A stretch of 64,000 bases of DNA from Streptomyces sp. NBC_00078 (lineage in GTDB: Bacteria > Actinomycetota > Actinomycetes > Streptomycetales > Streptomycetaceae), in NCBI RefSeq assembly GCF_026343335.1, contig NZ_JAPELX010000001.1, forward strand, positions 310,001 through 374,000. The letters run 5' to 3'. Positions 1 through 8,513 of this stretch are shown piece after piece (within the stretch, counting starts at the first letter, position 1; the number at the start of each line of letters is the position of its first letter). The position numbers and the translations under genes were made by a program. The notes beneath the pieces are model-generated. The model made no database searches, was not told the DNA's origin, and was given only the letters and a program-made list of their open reading frames with translations.

Positions 1-2
1 TC

Positions 3-572
3 TCACTGATCTCGGTGGCCCGGCTGTACGCCGCCGGGGTGCGGCGGCAGGAACTGGCGCGCTGGTGGGACGAGTTGCACCAGCGCGACCCGTACAGCGT
101 GGAGGGTCATCTTCAGGTCCTGCACTACTACTCGGCCCGCTGGCACGGCACGCACGGTCTCATGTACGACTTCGCCCGCGACGCGGCCGGCGTGGCACCC
201 TCGGGCTGCGCCCTGCCGGTGCTCGTGCAGTACGCGCGGGTGGAGGAGTACCGGTACGCCCTCGACTCGGCGAAGGGCAGCCAGTCGGCCGTGGGGCTGG
301 GGCAGCACTGGAACAACGACGGGGCCGTCAGTGACGTCCGCAGAACCTGGCAGCGCTGGATCATGGGCCGTACGGACAGCGGCATCGCGCCCGGTGAGCT
401 GCGCGACCTCAACTATCTGACGCATGCGGCCTGCAACGCGGGCGACAAGGAGGAGGCCGCGGCCCTGCTGCGGATGCTGGGCCCTCGTGCGACCCGGACT
501 CCCTGGTCGTACACGGGAGATCCGGAGCAGCAGTTCGTGAAGTGGCGCAAGGAGCTGAAGCTGCGCGGCTGA
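3..572 (+). CDS. Unrecognised protein, 3' part only
   Basis: The reading frame is open to the left edge of the window and ends at a TGA, so at least 189 C-terminal residues are present and the start is missing. A GTG at position 15 could be a start, but the open frame upstream makes a longer protein more likely. The sequence is rich in Trp, Tyr, Arg and Leu with helical periodicity and no membrane segment; the part around LNYLTHAACNAGDKEEAAAL resembles a helical repeat (TPR-like), but this is only an impression. I do not recognise the family. Third-position GC is very high, so it is a genuine coding region. It converges with the GH65 gene across a GC-rich hairpin. Confidence 0.7.
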   Translation, partial: SLISVARLYAAGVRRQELARWWDELHQRDPYSVEGHLQVLHYYSARWHGTHGLMYDFARDAAGVAPSGCALPVLVQYARVEEYRYALDSAKGSQSAVGLGQHWNNDGAVSDVRRTWQRWIMGRTDSGIAPGELRDLNYLTHAACNAGDKEEAAALLRMLGPRATRTPWSYTGDPEQQFVKWRKELKLRG

Positions 573-581
573 GGGGCGGCG

Positions 582-603
582 GGGCCCCGCTCAGCGGGGG
601 CCC
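582..603. terminator. Hairpin between convergent genes
   Basis: An arm GGGCCCCGCT is followed two bases later by its near complement AGCGGGGGCCC (one extra G). It lies just past the stop of the first gene and overlaps the end of the convergent GH65 gene, so it could terminate both. No T-tract is present, as is usual in Streptomyces. Confidence 0.5.
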
Positions 604-2933
604 GGGCTGCGGTGCGGTGGCTGTCCGGGAGCAGGGCCGGCCGGTGGCCGCGGTACGGCGCGGACGACGGGATCGTCGCCCTGCACCGTCAGCGGGTCTC
701 CGTGGTGGTGGATCGTCAGGGGCGGCCCGGTCAGCAGGGTGTACGAGGCCTTGTCCGGGCCGATCTCCACCCGCAGCCGACGGCCGAACAACTGGAGGGT
801 GAAGGCGAGGCGGCTGAACTTCTCGGGCAGGCGCGGGGCGAAGCACAGGGTCTCGCCGTCGCGGCGCAGGCCGCCGAACCCGGCGACCAGGGCCATCCAG
901 GTGCCGGCCAGCGACGCGATGTGCAGCCCGTCGCGGGTGTTGTGCTCCAGGTCCGCCAGATCCATCAGAGCGGCCTCGGCCGTGTAGTCGTAGGCGAGGC
1001 GCAGATGGCCCGCCTGGGCGGCGATGACGGCCTGGACGCACGCCGACAGCGAGGAGTCCCGTACGGTCAGGGCCTCGTAGTAGGCGAAGTTGCGGGCGAC
1101 GTGCTCCTCGTCGAAGTGACTGCCGCACGTGTACATCGCCAGCACCAGGTCGGCCTGTTTGATGACCTGTTTGCGGTAGAGGTCGAAGTACGGGTAGTGC
1201 AGCATCAGCGGGTACCGGTCGGGGCCGGTGGCGGCGAAGTCCCAGCGCTGGTAGCGGGTGAAGCCGGCGTGCTGCTCGTGCACGCCGAGTTCGCTGTTGT
1301 ACGGGATGTGCATCGCCTCGGCGGCGTCCCGCCAGACCGCGCTCTCCTCGTCGTCGACACCCATGGATGCCGCCAGATCAGGATGGCGCTCGCAGGCATC
1401 GGCGGCGGCCAGCAGGTTCACGCGGGCCATGAGGTTGGTGTACGTGTTGTCGTCCGCGATCGCGCTGTACTCGTCCGGGCCGGTGACGCCGTCGATGTGG
1501 AAGGCGCCCTGGTGGTCGTGGTGACCGAGCGAGCGCCACAGGCGGGCCGTCTCCACCAGGAGCTCGACGCCGGCCTCGCGCTCGAACTGCTCGTCTCCGG
1601 TGGCCGCCGTGTAGCGCGCCACGGCGTGGGCGACGGCGGCGTTCACATGGAAGGCCGCGGTGCCGGCCGGCCAGTACGCCGAGCCTTCCGATCCCTCGAT
1701 GGTGCGCCAGGGGAACGCGGCGCCGCTCAGGCCGAGTTGGGCGGCGCGTTCCCGGGCGGCGGGCAGGGTGCTGTGCCGCCAGCGCAGCGCCTCGGCCACG
1801 GCATTGGGAGCGGTGTAGGTGAGCAGGGGCAGGACGAAGGTCTCGGTGTCCCAGAAGGCGTGACCGTCGTAACCGGAACCGGTCAGGCCCTTGGCGGGGA
1901 TCGCGCGCTGCTCGGCGCGGGCGCCGGCCTGCAGTACGTGGAAGAGCGCGAAGCGGACGGCCTGCTGGATCTCCTCGTCGCCGTCGACCTCGACGTCCGC
2001 ACGCGCCCAGAAGTCGTCGAGGTAGGCCCGCTGGTCCTCCAGGAGGCCGTCCCAGCCGCTGTGGCCGGCCGCCGCCAGCGCCGCCTCCACCTGGTCGCTC
2101 ATCGCGGGCCGCGAGCGGACGGCGGACCAGCCGTGGGCGACCAGTTTCTCCACGCGCAGACGCTCGCCCGGTTCCAGCACCGAGGTGATCGTGAGCCGGG
2201 CCACGTCCACGTTGCTCTCGCTGCTGGTCGTGGTCCGGGCCGGGCCGGTGACGTTGTGGTCGGCGGCCACCGCCACGCGCAGGCCGCTGCGACGCGTGCG
2301 GTGCACCAGGCGCAGCCGATGACCGACGGCGATGTCCTCCTCGGCCTCCAGCGGCGATTTCAGTGCCTGGGCCGCGCGCGGGTCGCCGTTCGGCCCGGGC
2401 AGGCTCTCGTTGGCGACCAGCTCCGACTGGATCACCACACGGCAACGGCTGCCGACGGCCTCCACCTCGTAGGCGATGGCGGCGACGGCCCGCTGGGTGA
2501 GCGAGACCAGGCGGGTGGAGCGCACCCGGACGGTGGACCCGGCGGGCGAGGTCCACTCACAGGTCCGTTCCAGTACGCCGCGCCGCAGGTCGAGAACCCT
2601 CTCGTGGGAGACGAGACGGCCGTAGCGCAGGTCGAAGGGCTCGTCGTCGACCAGCAGCCGCAGCACCTTGCCGTTGGTGACGTTGATGACCGTCTGGCCG
2701 GACTCCGGATACCCGTATCCGGCCTCCGCGTAGGGCAGCGGATGCACCTCGTGCACTCCGCTGAGGTAGGACCCGGGCAAGCCGTGCGGTTCGCCCTCGT
2801 CGAGGTTGCCGCGCCAGCCGACGTGGCCGTTGGAGAGCGCGAAGACCGACTCGCTCTGCGCGAGGACGTCCAGATCGAGGCGCGTCTCACGCACGGTCCA
2901 CGGTTCGACGGTGTAGGACCGGTGGGTGATCAT
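591..2933 (-). CDS. Glycoside hydrolase family 65 disaccharide phosphorylase
   Basis: A 780-residue protein of the usual GH65 length. Visible parts are the N-terminal beta-sandwich (FALSNGHVGWRGNLDEGEPHG, around residues 30-50), the (alpha/alpha)6 catalytic barrel with HAFWDTETFVLP, and VTGPDEYSAIADDN near residue 487, where the family carries its catalytic acid Glu. GH65 enzymes phosphorolyse maltose, trehalose or kojibiose to beta-glucose 1-phosphate and glucose in the cytoplasm. The stop of the upstream HAD gene overlaps this ATG by 4 bp (ATGA), so the two are translationally coupled; a beta-phosphoglucomutase-like partner fits a phosphorylase rather than a hydrolase. Substrate cannot be told from sequence alone. 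ATG at 2933 is the natural start. Confidence 0.9.
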   Translation of the reverse strand: MITHRSYTVEPWTVRETRLDLDVLAQSESVFALSNGHVGWRGNLDEGEPHGLPGSYLSGVHEVHPLPYAEAGYGYPESGQTVINVTNGKVLRLLVDDEPFDLRYGRLVSHERVLDLRRGVLERTCEWTSPAGSTVRVRSTRLVSLTQRAVAAIAYEVEAVGSRCRVVIQSELVANESLPGPNGDPRAAQALKSPLEAEEDIAVGHRLRLVHRTRRSGLRVAVAADHNVTGPARTTTSSESNVDVARLTITSVLEPGERLRVEKLVAHGWSAVRSRPAMSDQVEAALAAAGHSGWDGLLEDQRAYLDDFWARADVEVDGDEEIQQAVRFALFHVLQAGARAEQRAIPAKGLTGSGYDGHAFWDTETFVLPLLTYTAPNAVAEALRWRHSTLPAARERAAQLGLSGAAFPWRTIEGSEGSAYWPAGTAAFHVNAAVAHAVARYTAATGDEQFEREAGVELLVETARLWRSLGHHDHQGAFHIDGVTGPDEYSAIADDNTYTNLMARVNLLAAADACERHPDLAASMGVDDEESAVWRDAAEAMHIPYNSELGVHEQHAGFTRYQRWDFAATGPDRYPLMLHYPYFDLYRKQVIKQADLVLAMYTCGSHFDEEHVARNFAYYEALTVRDSSLSACVQAVIAAQAGHLRLAYDYTAEAALMDLADLEHNTRDGLHIASLAGTWMALVAGFGGLRRDGETLCFAPRLPEKFSRLAFTLQLFGRRLRVEIGPDKASYTLLTGPPLTIHHHGDPLTVQGDDPVVRAVPRPPAGPAPGQPPHRSPGPR

Positions 2934-3670
2934 GCGTTGCCTTCCAGTTCGGCGAGGTCCTTGACGACCCGGTCCGCGCCGTGTGCGTACAGGGCGTCGG
3001 TCTGTCCCACGCGGTCGACGCCGACGACGTATCCGAAGTGGCCGGAGCGGCCGGCGTCCATGCCGGCAAGGGCGTCCTCGAAGACGGCGGCCCGCGACGG
3101 CTCGACCCCGAGGTCGCGGGCGGCCGCGAGGAAGGTGTCGGGGTGCGGCTTGCCGGGCAGCCCGCGTTCGGCGGCCACCACGCCGTCGACGCGTACGTCG
3201 AAGAGGTGCTCCGCCTTGATCGAGCGCAGTACGTCACGGGTGTTGGCGCTGGAGGAGACGATCGCGGTGCGCAGGCCGTGCGCGCGCACGGCCTCGATGT
3301 AGCGCAGGGTGCCGTCGTACGCCTCGACGCCCTCGGTGCGGATCTTCTCCAGGACCAGGGCGTTCTTGCGGTTGCCGATGCCGTTCACCGTCGGTGCGTC
3401 GGGTGGGTCGTCCGGCTTGCCTTCGGGCAGTTCGATGTCCCGGGAGGCGAGGAAGGTACGGACACCGTCGGCGCGCGGCCGTCCGTCGACGTACTCGTCG
3501 TAGTCGGCACCCGAGTCGAAGGGCCTGAAGCCGTCTCCCTCGCGCTCCCGCAGGAACGCGTCGAAGGTCTCCTTCCATGCGGCCGCGTGCACGACGGCCG
3601 TGCGGGTCACGACCCCGTCGAGGTCGAAGAGGCAGGCCTGGATGTTTTCGGGGAGCCCGAGCTGCGTCAT
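2930..3670 (-). CDS. HAD-family beta-phosphoglucomutase-like enzyme
   Basis: 246 residues from the ATG at 3670; a longer frame upstream to 3721 has an atypical Cys/Arg-rich start and was not used. HAD motif I is CLFDLDGVVTRT with the nucleophile Asp16 and Asp18; motif II Ser lies in AIVSSSANT; the Lys of motif III is in GKPHPDTFL; motif IV acid is AVFEDALAGMDAG. This is the beta-PGM subfamily pattern, with a helical cap. The likely role is converting beta-glucose 1-phosphate to glucose 6-phosphate, the product stream of the coupled GH65 phosphorylase directly downstream (4-bp overlap). A simple sugar-phosphate phosphatase role cannot be excluded. Confidence 0.85.
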   Translation of the reverse strand: MTQLGLPENIQACLFDLDGVVTRTAVVHAAAWKETFDAFLREREGDGFRPFDSGADYDEYVDGRPRADGVRTFLASRDIELPEGKPDDPPDAPTVNGIGNRKNALVLEKIRTEGVEAYDGTLRYIEAVRAHGLRTAIVSSSANTRDVLRSIKAEHLFDVRVDGVVAAERGLPGKPHPDTFLAAARDLGVEPSRAAVFEDALAGMDAGRSGHFGYVVGVDRVGQTDALYAHGADRVVKDLAELEGNA

Positions 3671-3724
3671 ACCCGTTCGGTTCCCCACGCGGGCGCATCC
3701 ACATCGTGGCGCACGCCACATGGG

Positions 3725-4120
3725 TCAGTCGTGCGGGAACGAGTGGTGCTCGTGGGCGACCAGCCAGCGCTCCCGTTCCTTGCGCAGCCCGAGTGTCAGC
3801 CGCAGGCGCAGGGTCGGGCGTTCGGCCAGTTCCTCCGGGGTGCCGCAGCGCAGCAGCGCGTGCGCGTAGGCGACGTCGGCACCGGCGGTGACGTCGAGGG
3901 TCTCGATGTCGAAGCAGGCGCCCTGGGCCTGCCACTCGAAGAACGGCGGCCAGGTCGCGCGGTAGGCGGCGAGACCGTGGATGCCCTCGTGCGGCGGCGG
4001 GACGTCGTACATCACGATGTCCTCGGCGTGGCCGGCGAGGACGCCGTCGAGGTCACCGCGATGGACGGCCTCGGCCCACTTCTCGATCAGTGTGCGGATC
4101 TGTGCTGCGTCGTCGGGCAC
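3725..4120 (-). CDS. NTF2-like/SnoaL-type small protein
   Basis: 131 residues with the cone-fold pattern of DUF4440/SgcJ-like proteins: an N-terminal helix (IRTLIEKWAEAVHRGDLDGVLAGHAEDIVMYD), then DVPPPHEGIHGLAAYRATW, and C-terminal strands ending RWLVAHEHHSFPHD. The family includes small isomerases, hydrolases and proteins of unknown role, so no reaction can be assigned. It starts upstream of the HAD and GH65 genes in the same direction with a 54-bp gap to the HAD start and may be the first gene of that transcript. It is divergent from the P-loop kinase gene. Confidence 0.7.
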   Translation of the reverse strand: MPDDAAQIRTLIEKWAEAVHRGDLDGVLAGHAEDIVMYDVPPPHEGIHGLAAYRATWPPFFEWQAQGACFDIETLDVTAGADVAYAHALLRCGTPEELAERPTLRLRLTLGLRKERERWLVAHEHHSFPHD

Positions 4121-4218
4121 GGCACCGGCTCCTTTCCGTGGTGTTGTCCCCTGTACTGGGACGACTCCCCGGCCCGCCCGGATTCATTGTCTGCCGGCCG
4201 GGTGACACACTTCGCTGT

Positions 4219-4881
4219 GTGCCGCTGACCTTCGACGACCTGCTGACCCGTGCCCGCGCCCTCGTCGGGGACGGCCGCCGCGCGGTCCTCGGTATCGCCG
4301 GCAGTCCCGGGGCGGGCAAGACCACGCTCGCCGAGAACCTGGTGCGGGAGCTGAACGGGTCCGGTGGGCCGTGGGTCGCGCACGTCCCCCTGGACGGTTT
4401 CCATCTCGCCGACGCCGAGCTGGAGCGGCTCGGCCGCCGGGACCGCAAGGGGGCGCCCGACACCTTCGACGCGGCCGGGTACGCGGCACTGCTGCGGCGC
4501 CTGCGCGAGAACGACGGGCAGGGGGCCGGCGACGTGGTGTACGCCCCTGGGTTCGAGCGGGTGCTGGAGCAGCCGATCGCGGGCGCCGTGCCGGTGCCGC
4601 CGACGGCGCGGCTGGTGGTGACGGAGGGCAACTACCTCCTGCTCGACACGGGCCTGTGGCCGCGGGTCCGCAGCTGTCTCGACGAGGTGTGGTTCTGCGA
4701 GCTGGACGAGCAGGAGCGCCTGCGCCGGCTGATCGCCCGGCACGAGGAGTTCGGCAAGGGGCACGAGGAGGCGGTGGAGTGGGTGCTGCGCAGTGACCAG
4801 CGCAATGCCGAGCTGGTCGCCGCAAGCCGGGAGCGGGCGGACCTGGTGGTGCCGTTCTGCGAACTCGCCCTCACCCGCTGA
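4219..4881 (+). CDS. P-loop nucleoside/sugar kinase family protein
   Basis: 220 residues from GTG at 4219. The frame is open further upstream, but that segment lies in the divergent promoter region and looks non-coding. A Walker A motif GSPGAGKT (residues 28-35) is followed by HVPLDGFHLAD, the substrate-binding region shared with uridine kinase, phosphoribulokinase and pantothenate kinase, then RRDRKGAPDTFDAAGY and VVTEGNYLLLD. This matches the YggC/FrcK-like branch often annotated as nucleoside or fructose kinase. Substrate is unknown. Its end overlaps the end of the convergent gene at 4871 by 11 bp. Confidence 0.8.
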   Translation: MPLTFDDLLTRARALVGDGRRAVLGIAGSPGAGKTTLAENLVRELNGSGGPWVAHVPLDGFHLADAELERLGRRDRKGAPDTFDAAGYAALLRRLRENDGQGAGDVVYAPGFERVLEQPIAGAVPVPPTARLVVTEGNYLLLDTGLWPRVRSCLDEVWFCELDEQERLRRLIARHEEFGKGHEEAVEWVLRSDQRNAELVAASRERADLVVPFCELALTR

Positions 4882-6796
4882 CCGGGCACAGCGTCAGCCC
4901 CGGTTCCCCTCGCTCGTCGTCGGCGCCGATCACCGCGGTGAAGGCGTCCGTTCGTACGGTGAGCCCCGCATCGGTCCGTTCCACGGATACCGTCGGCGAA
5001 TACTGGGAGCCGTAGCGCACGGCGAACACGTGCAGGTCGTCCGGCGTGCCCGGGACCGGGCCCGCCTCCAGGGCCGTGGAGCTCACCAGGTTCCGCCAGC
5101 CCTCGTCGGGGTTGCCGTAGCCACGCGGGTCTGCGGCGAGCGCGAACGCCGACTGTTCCTGCGTGAGTTCGGCACGGGCGTCGAAGTGCTCCGTGCCCTG
5201 CGCCGTCGGATGGGTCAGACGCAGCCCGCCCGCCGACGCCACCGCACCCTCGGCGGTCCGGCGCACCCTGTCGCCGTCATCGGCCGCGTAGGGCAGCCCG
5301 GCGAGCAGATACGCCTCCGGGGCCAGGCGTTCCACGACGACCGTCGTCCACAGGACGGTTCCGTCGGTGACGTACAGGGACCGCACATGCCGCAGGACGT
5401 GGTCGCGGCCGACGACCGGCTTGGTCACCAGTTTCGCCACGAGCCCGTCGGCGCTCAGGTCCCGTACCCGGACCTCGCCCATGGGCCGGCAGAACACGAA
5501 CCCGTCCAGCACGGGGCCGAAGCCGTGCTGCCGGTTCACGGCGGCCGGCAGATAGTAGGTGCCCGCCGCCTCGACCAGTGACGGAGTCATCCGGTCGTCG
5601 AAGGCCACCGAAACGGTGCCCGCCCTGAGCTGGTGTCGTGCGGGCGCGGCCGACGGCGTGCGATGCCAGCGGGTGGGGTCCTGGATCTGCCAGACCAGCA
5701 TCCAGGCGAAGTGGCCGTCGACCCCTCCGTCGGGCTTGGCCGCGTGCCGCCCCCAGCGGGTGTCGCCCCGGTAGCGGCCCAGGTCGGAGCCGATTCGGTG
5801 GCTGAAGTAGCGCAGGCCGAGGACCGACTCGAAGCCGGAGTGCTGCTCGCTGTAGCGGGGGCCGCCGTTGTCGAAGCCGCCGCCCGTGAGGCGGGCGTCG
5901 ATGTAGCGGGCGAGCGCGTCGCCGTCCTCGGCGAAGATCTCCTCGCCGCTGACGCGGTGGGCCTGGGCCAGGAAGGAGAGCGAGATCGGGCCGTAGTTGT
6001 TGTCGTAGGCGCCGCCGTGCTCGGGAGGCAGCAGGGCGCCCCTGTCGCGCACTCGGTGGGCGCGGATCTCGTCGGCGTAGAGGCCCATCGCCCGGGTGCG
6101 GACCGCCTCCCCCTCCTCGGCCGGCAGATGGCGCGCCAGCATGAGACCGCCGACCACGCAGCCGATGGCCTGGTTGCCGGCTTCCTGCGGGTTGAAGAAG
6201 GCCGCCTCGGTGAGCCAGCGCCAGTAGCCCCGTGCCACGTCGAGGAGTTCGGCGCGCCGGCCGGCGTCGACCAGGCCGTGCGGGGCGTCGAGGATGTTGA
6301 CCGCCTGGAGCAGCGCCCACACCGTGCTCGGCCAGTCGCCGATGGGGTGGGCGCCCGCCTCCAGGACGTAACGGGCGTACGGGAAGCCCGAGTTGCGGAT
6401 CCGCAGGTTCGGGTAGCCGGGGTTGTCCTCGACGTAGACCCGCTCGCGCAGGTGGAACGCGAGGCTGCGGTGCACCGCCTCCGGCAGGCGCGGGTCCCCG
6501 GTGCGCTGCAGGGCGAGCACCAGCAGGGAGGTCATGCCGAGGGAGGTGTCGCCGATGTCGTCGACGCAGTCGGGGTGTTCGAGGCTGCCCTCCGGCGTGA
6601 TGCGCCGCAGGGCCTGCTCGACGACATCGGCGAGGACGGTGTCGTACGCCTCCGGGCTGTCCGGCAGGTCGTGCAGCGGGCCGCGCTGGTGCGGGAGGTG
6701 CACGGGAGGGTGCGGGAGGTACACGGGAAGGTGCGGGAGGTGCACGGGGTTCAGCCCTTCATGCCTGAGCGGCCATGGCGCGGGTGCCGGGGTCAC
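4871..6796 (-). CDS. Heparinase/lyase-like secondary gene of sugar locus
   Basis: 641 residues from GTG at 6796, which overlaps the stop of the preceding gene by 4 bp (GTGA). The first 35 residues contain a 7-residue repeat (VHLPHLP, VYLPHPP, VHLPHQR) coded by a 21-bp tandem repeat. The middle is helical and resembles an (alpha/alpha) toroid (GDTSLGMTSLLVLALQRTG, FFNPQEAGNQAIGCVVGG, HGGAYDNNYGPISLSFLAQA, GGPRYSEQHSGFE), followed by a beta-rich C-terminal half. This architecture is found in polysaccharide lyases and heparinase II/III relatives. No signal peptide is visible, so it probably acts inside the cell on an imported oligosaccharide. It is the last gene of a transcript headed by an ABC importer. 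Family assignment is tentative. Confidence 0.6.
   Translation of the reverse strand: MTPAPAPWPLRHEGLNPVHLPHLPVYLPHPPVHLPHQRGPLHDLPDSPEAYDTVLADVVEQALRRITPEGSLEHPDCVDDIGDTSLGMTSLLVLALQRTGDPRLPEAVHRSLAFHLRERVYVEDNPGYPNLRIRNSGFPYARYVLEAGAHPIGDWPSTVWALLQAVNILDAPHGLVDAGRRAELLDVARGYWRWLTEAAFFNPQEAGNQAIGCVVGGLMLARHLPAEEGEAVRTRAMGLYADEIRAHRVRDRGALLPPEHGGAYDNNYGPISLSFLAQAHRVSGEEIFAEDGDALARYIDARLTGGGFDNGGPRYSEQHSGFESVLGLRYFSHRIGSDLGRYRGDTRWGRHAAKPDGGVDGHFAWMLVWQIQDPTRWHRTPSAAPARHQLRAGTVSVAFDDRMTPSLVEAAGTYYLPAAVNRQHGFGPVLDGFVFCRPMGEVRVRDLSADGLVAKLVTKPVVGRDHVLRHVRSLYVTDGTVLWTTVVVERLAPEAYLLAGLPYAADDGDRVRRTAEGAVASAGGLRLTHPTAQGTEHFDARAELTQEQSAFALAADPRGYGNPDEGWRNLVSSTALEAGPVPGTPDDLHVFAVRYGSQYSPTVSVERTDAGLTVRTDAFTAVIGADDERGEPGLTLCPVSG
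6688..6750. repeat. Three 21-bp tandem repeats
   Basis: Three consecutive 21-bp units (6688-6708, 6709-6729, 6730-6750) share GGTGCGGGAGGTRCACGGG. They are in frame in the gene at 4871-6796 and give a 7-residue repeat rich in His, Leu and Pro near its N-terminus. Confidence 0.9.
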
Positions 6797-8511
6797 ACGA
6801 CAGGTGCGGTCCGGTGGGCACGCAGCGCGACGGTCAGTGTGTGCGGGCCCAGTCCGCCGACGTAGACACGGTTCCCGGTCGTCGCATCGGTGCCGCCCAC
6901 CACGGTGTACTCCTCACCCGGGTCGTATCGCAGTACGTCGCTCCGGTCCGGCCCGGCCAGTGGTTCCCCGGCCTCGACACCGGCCTCGACCCGGATCTCG
7001 TCCGCACCCGCCCGGTATGTCATCGGTCCGCTCGTCAGGCACCAGCGGGCGTCGCCGATCGGTACGGCGCCGTCCGGCACGCCGCCCGGCCGGAAGGTCA
7101 GTTCGAGGGCCCAGGGCACCCGTGGTCCGCTGATGTCGATCCGCAGGTCGGCACCGTCGTCCCGGAGGTCCACGTCGATGCGGACCGTCTGTGAGACCTC
7201 GTCCCGAGGCCGGTCCGGGAAGGCCATCGCGGCCGAGAAGCGTCCCTCGTCCGTCATCCGGTAGGCGCCGTCGTCTCGGCGCCGGTCATGCGGGAGCGGC
7301 TGGTAGTAGGCGGCCGTGAGGGTGTCGGTGAGCCGGTAGCGGCTGTCGGCGAGCCGTTGCATGCCGGCGGCGCGGAACGGGCCCATGTCGAAGAATCCCC
7401 GCGACAGCCGGACCGCGTCGAGTACGGCGTCGCCGGCGAACAGGCGCAGGAAGGTGGGATTGCAGGCGAGGCCCGAGCGGATGCGCCGGTGCCCGGGCAC
7501 GTCGGAGCCGCCGTACACCACCGTGTGCGCGGTGGTGGAGGCCCGTGCGGCGAGGCGCGCGGTGGTGAGGTAGCGGTCGCGCGGAAGTGTCCGCGCGACC
7601 GGTTCCGGCAGCACGCGGCACAGGTCCGGGGTGAGGAGGGTCTCGGCGAGCAGGTCGGGGTCGTCGATGCCTCCGGCGGCCGCCAGCCGCGCCGCCCTGC
7701 TGAAGTCGCCGCGGCCGGTCCGGATCGCGAGCAGCCGGTAGTGCGGCAGGTAGGGCGCCAGCGGGAACGGGTGGTACTGGTCCTGCCGCCGCGAGTGGAC
7801 GGTCTCCACCGTGCCGTCCGGCCTGATGAGGTCCAGGGTGGCGGCGAGATTGCGCTCGACGGCGTCCAGCAGGTCGGTGCGGCCGAGGATGCCCGCCAGC
7901 AGCAGCAGCGAGGGGTTGGACACGTGGGCCGCGTAGTTGGCGCTCCGTTCCGAGTACAGGCCTTCCGTGTCGATGTCGACGCCCTCGGCGAGCCACTCCT
8001 CGACGCGGGCGAGCAGCCGGTCGTCGGGGAACGACCGGTGCAGCCGGGCCAGCGCCGCGCACAGCTCCCAGCGGTGGTTCGGGGTGTGCACCCCGCCGGT
8101 CAGGAGACCGTCCGTGGCGGCGCCGGCGATCTCGGCGAGCGCGGCCGTGACATCGCGCAGCTCCGGCCCCGCGTCCGCGGCGAGAACGTGCGCGTCGCAC
8201 ACGTCGTTGACGGTGAACGCGGAGTCCGGCGGCGACTGCACGTTGTCGCCGCCGGCGAAGAGGCCGGTGGCGGTCTGCGCGGACCGCAGGGCACGGAGGT
8301 GGGTCATCGTGGCGGCGACGGCCTGCCTGCTGCCGTGCAGTGCCGAGTCCGGGCAACGGTATGCCGCGATCAGAGTCTTCACCCGGCGTGCCAGGGCGCG
8401 GTGGGTCACACCGGCGGGTTCGTCGTCGGGGCAGGCCGTCAGCGGGGCGGCCTGCCGGTCGGCGGCGCGGGCCACGGCGCGGACGAACTCGTGGTCGAGC
8501 GGGGTGGGCAC
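6793..8511 (-). CDS. Heparinase II/III-like protein
   Basis: 572 residues from GTG at 8511. An AAGGACTGA ribosome-binding site overlaps the permease stop codon, and only 2 bp separate the two genes; a longer open frame into the permease gene is ignored. The N-terminal two-thirds are helical with pieces typical of alpha/alpha-toroid lyases (NHRWELCAALARLH, LYSERSANYAAHVSNPSLLLLAG with its Tyr, and a later TVETVHSRRQDQYH). The rest is beta-rich (FFDMGPFRAAGMQ; GAYRMTDEGRFSAAMAFP). No export signal is seen. As the third gene after the binding protein and permeases, it likely processes the imported sugar together with the 641-residue neighbour. The substrate could be a uronate-containing or other acidic oligosaccharide; this is inference. 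Confidence 0.65.
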   Translation of the reverse strand: MPTPLDHEFVRAVARAADRQAAPLTACPDDEPAGVTHRALARRVKTLIAAYRCPDSALHGSRQAVAATMTHLRALRSAQTATGLFAGGDNVQSPPDSAFTVNDVCDAHVLAADAGPELRDVTAALAEIAGAATDGLLTGGVHTPNHRWELCAALARLHRSFPDDRLLARVEEWLAEGVDIDTEGLYSERSANYAAHVSNPSLLLLAGILGRTDLLDAVERNLAATLDLIRPDGTVETVHSRRQDQYHPFPLAPYLPHYRLLAIRTGRGDFSRAARLAAAGGIDDPDLLAETLLTPDLCRVLPEPVARTLPRDRYLTTARLAARASTTAHTVVYGGSDVPGHRRIRSGLACNPTFLRLFAGDAVLDAVRLSRGFFDMGPFRAAGMQRLADSRYRLTDTLTAAYYQPLPHDRRRDDGAYRMTDEGRFSAAMAFPDRPRDEVSQTVRIDVDLRDDGADLRIDISGPRVPWALELTFRPGGVPDGAVPIGDARWCLTSGPMTYRAGADEIRVEAGVEAGEPLAGPDRSDVLRYDPGEEYTVVGGTDATTGNRVYVGGLGPHTLTVALRAHRTAPVV

Positions 8512-8513
8512 GG

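Noticed and set aside
612..3302. An 896-codon plus-strand frame opposite the GH65 and HAD genes
   Set aside because: It is the antisense shadow of two well-recognised genes; the translation is Gly/Val/Arg-rich with no domain pattern, as expected for high-GC DNA.
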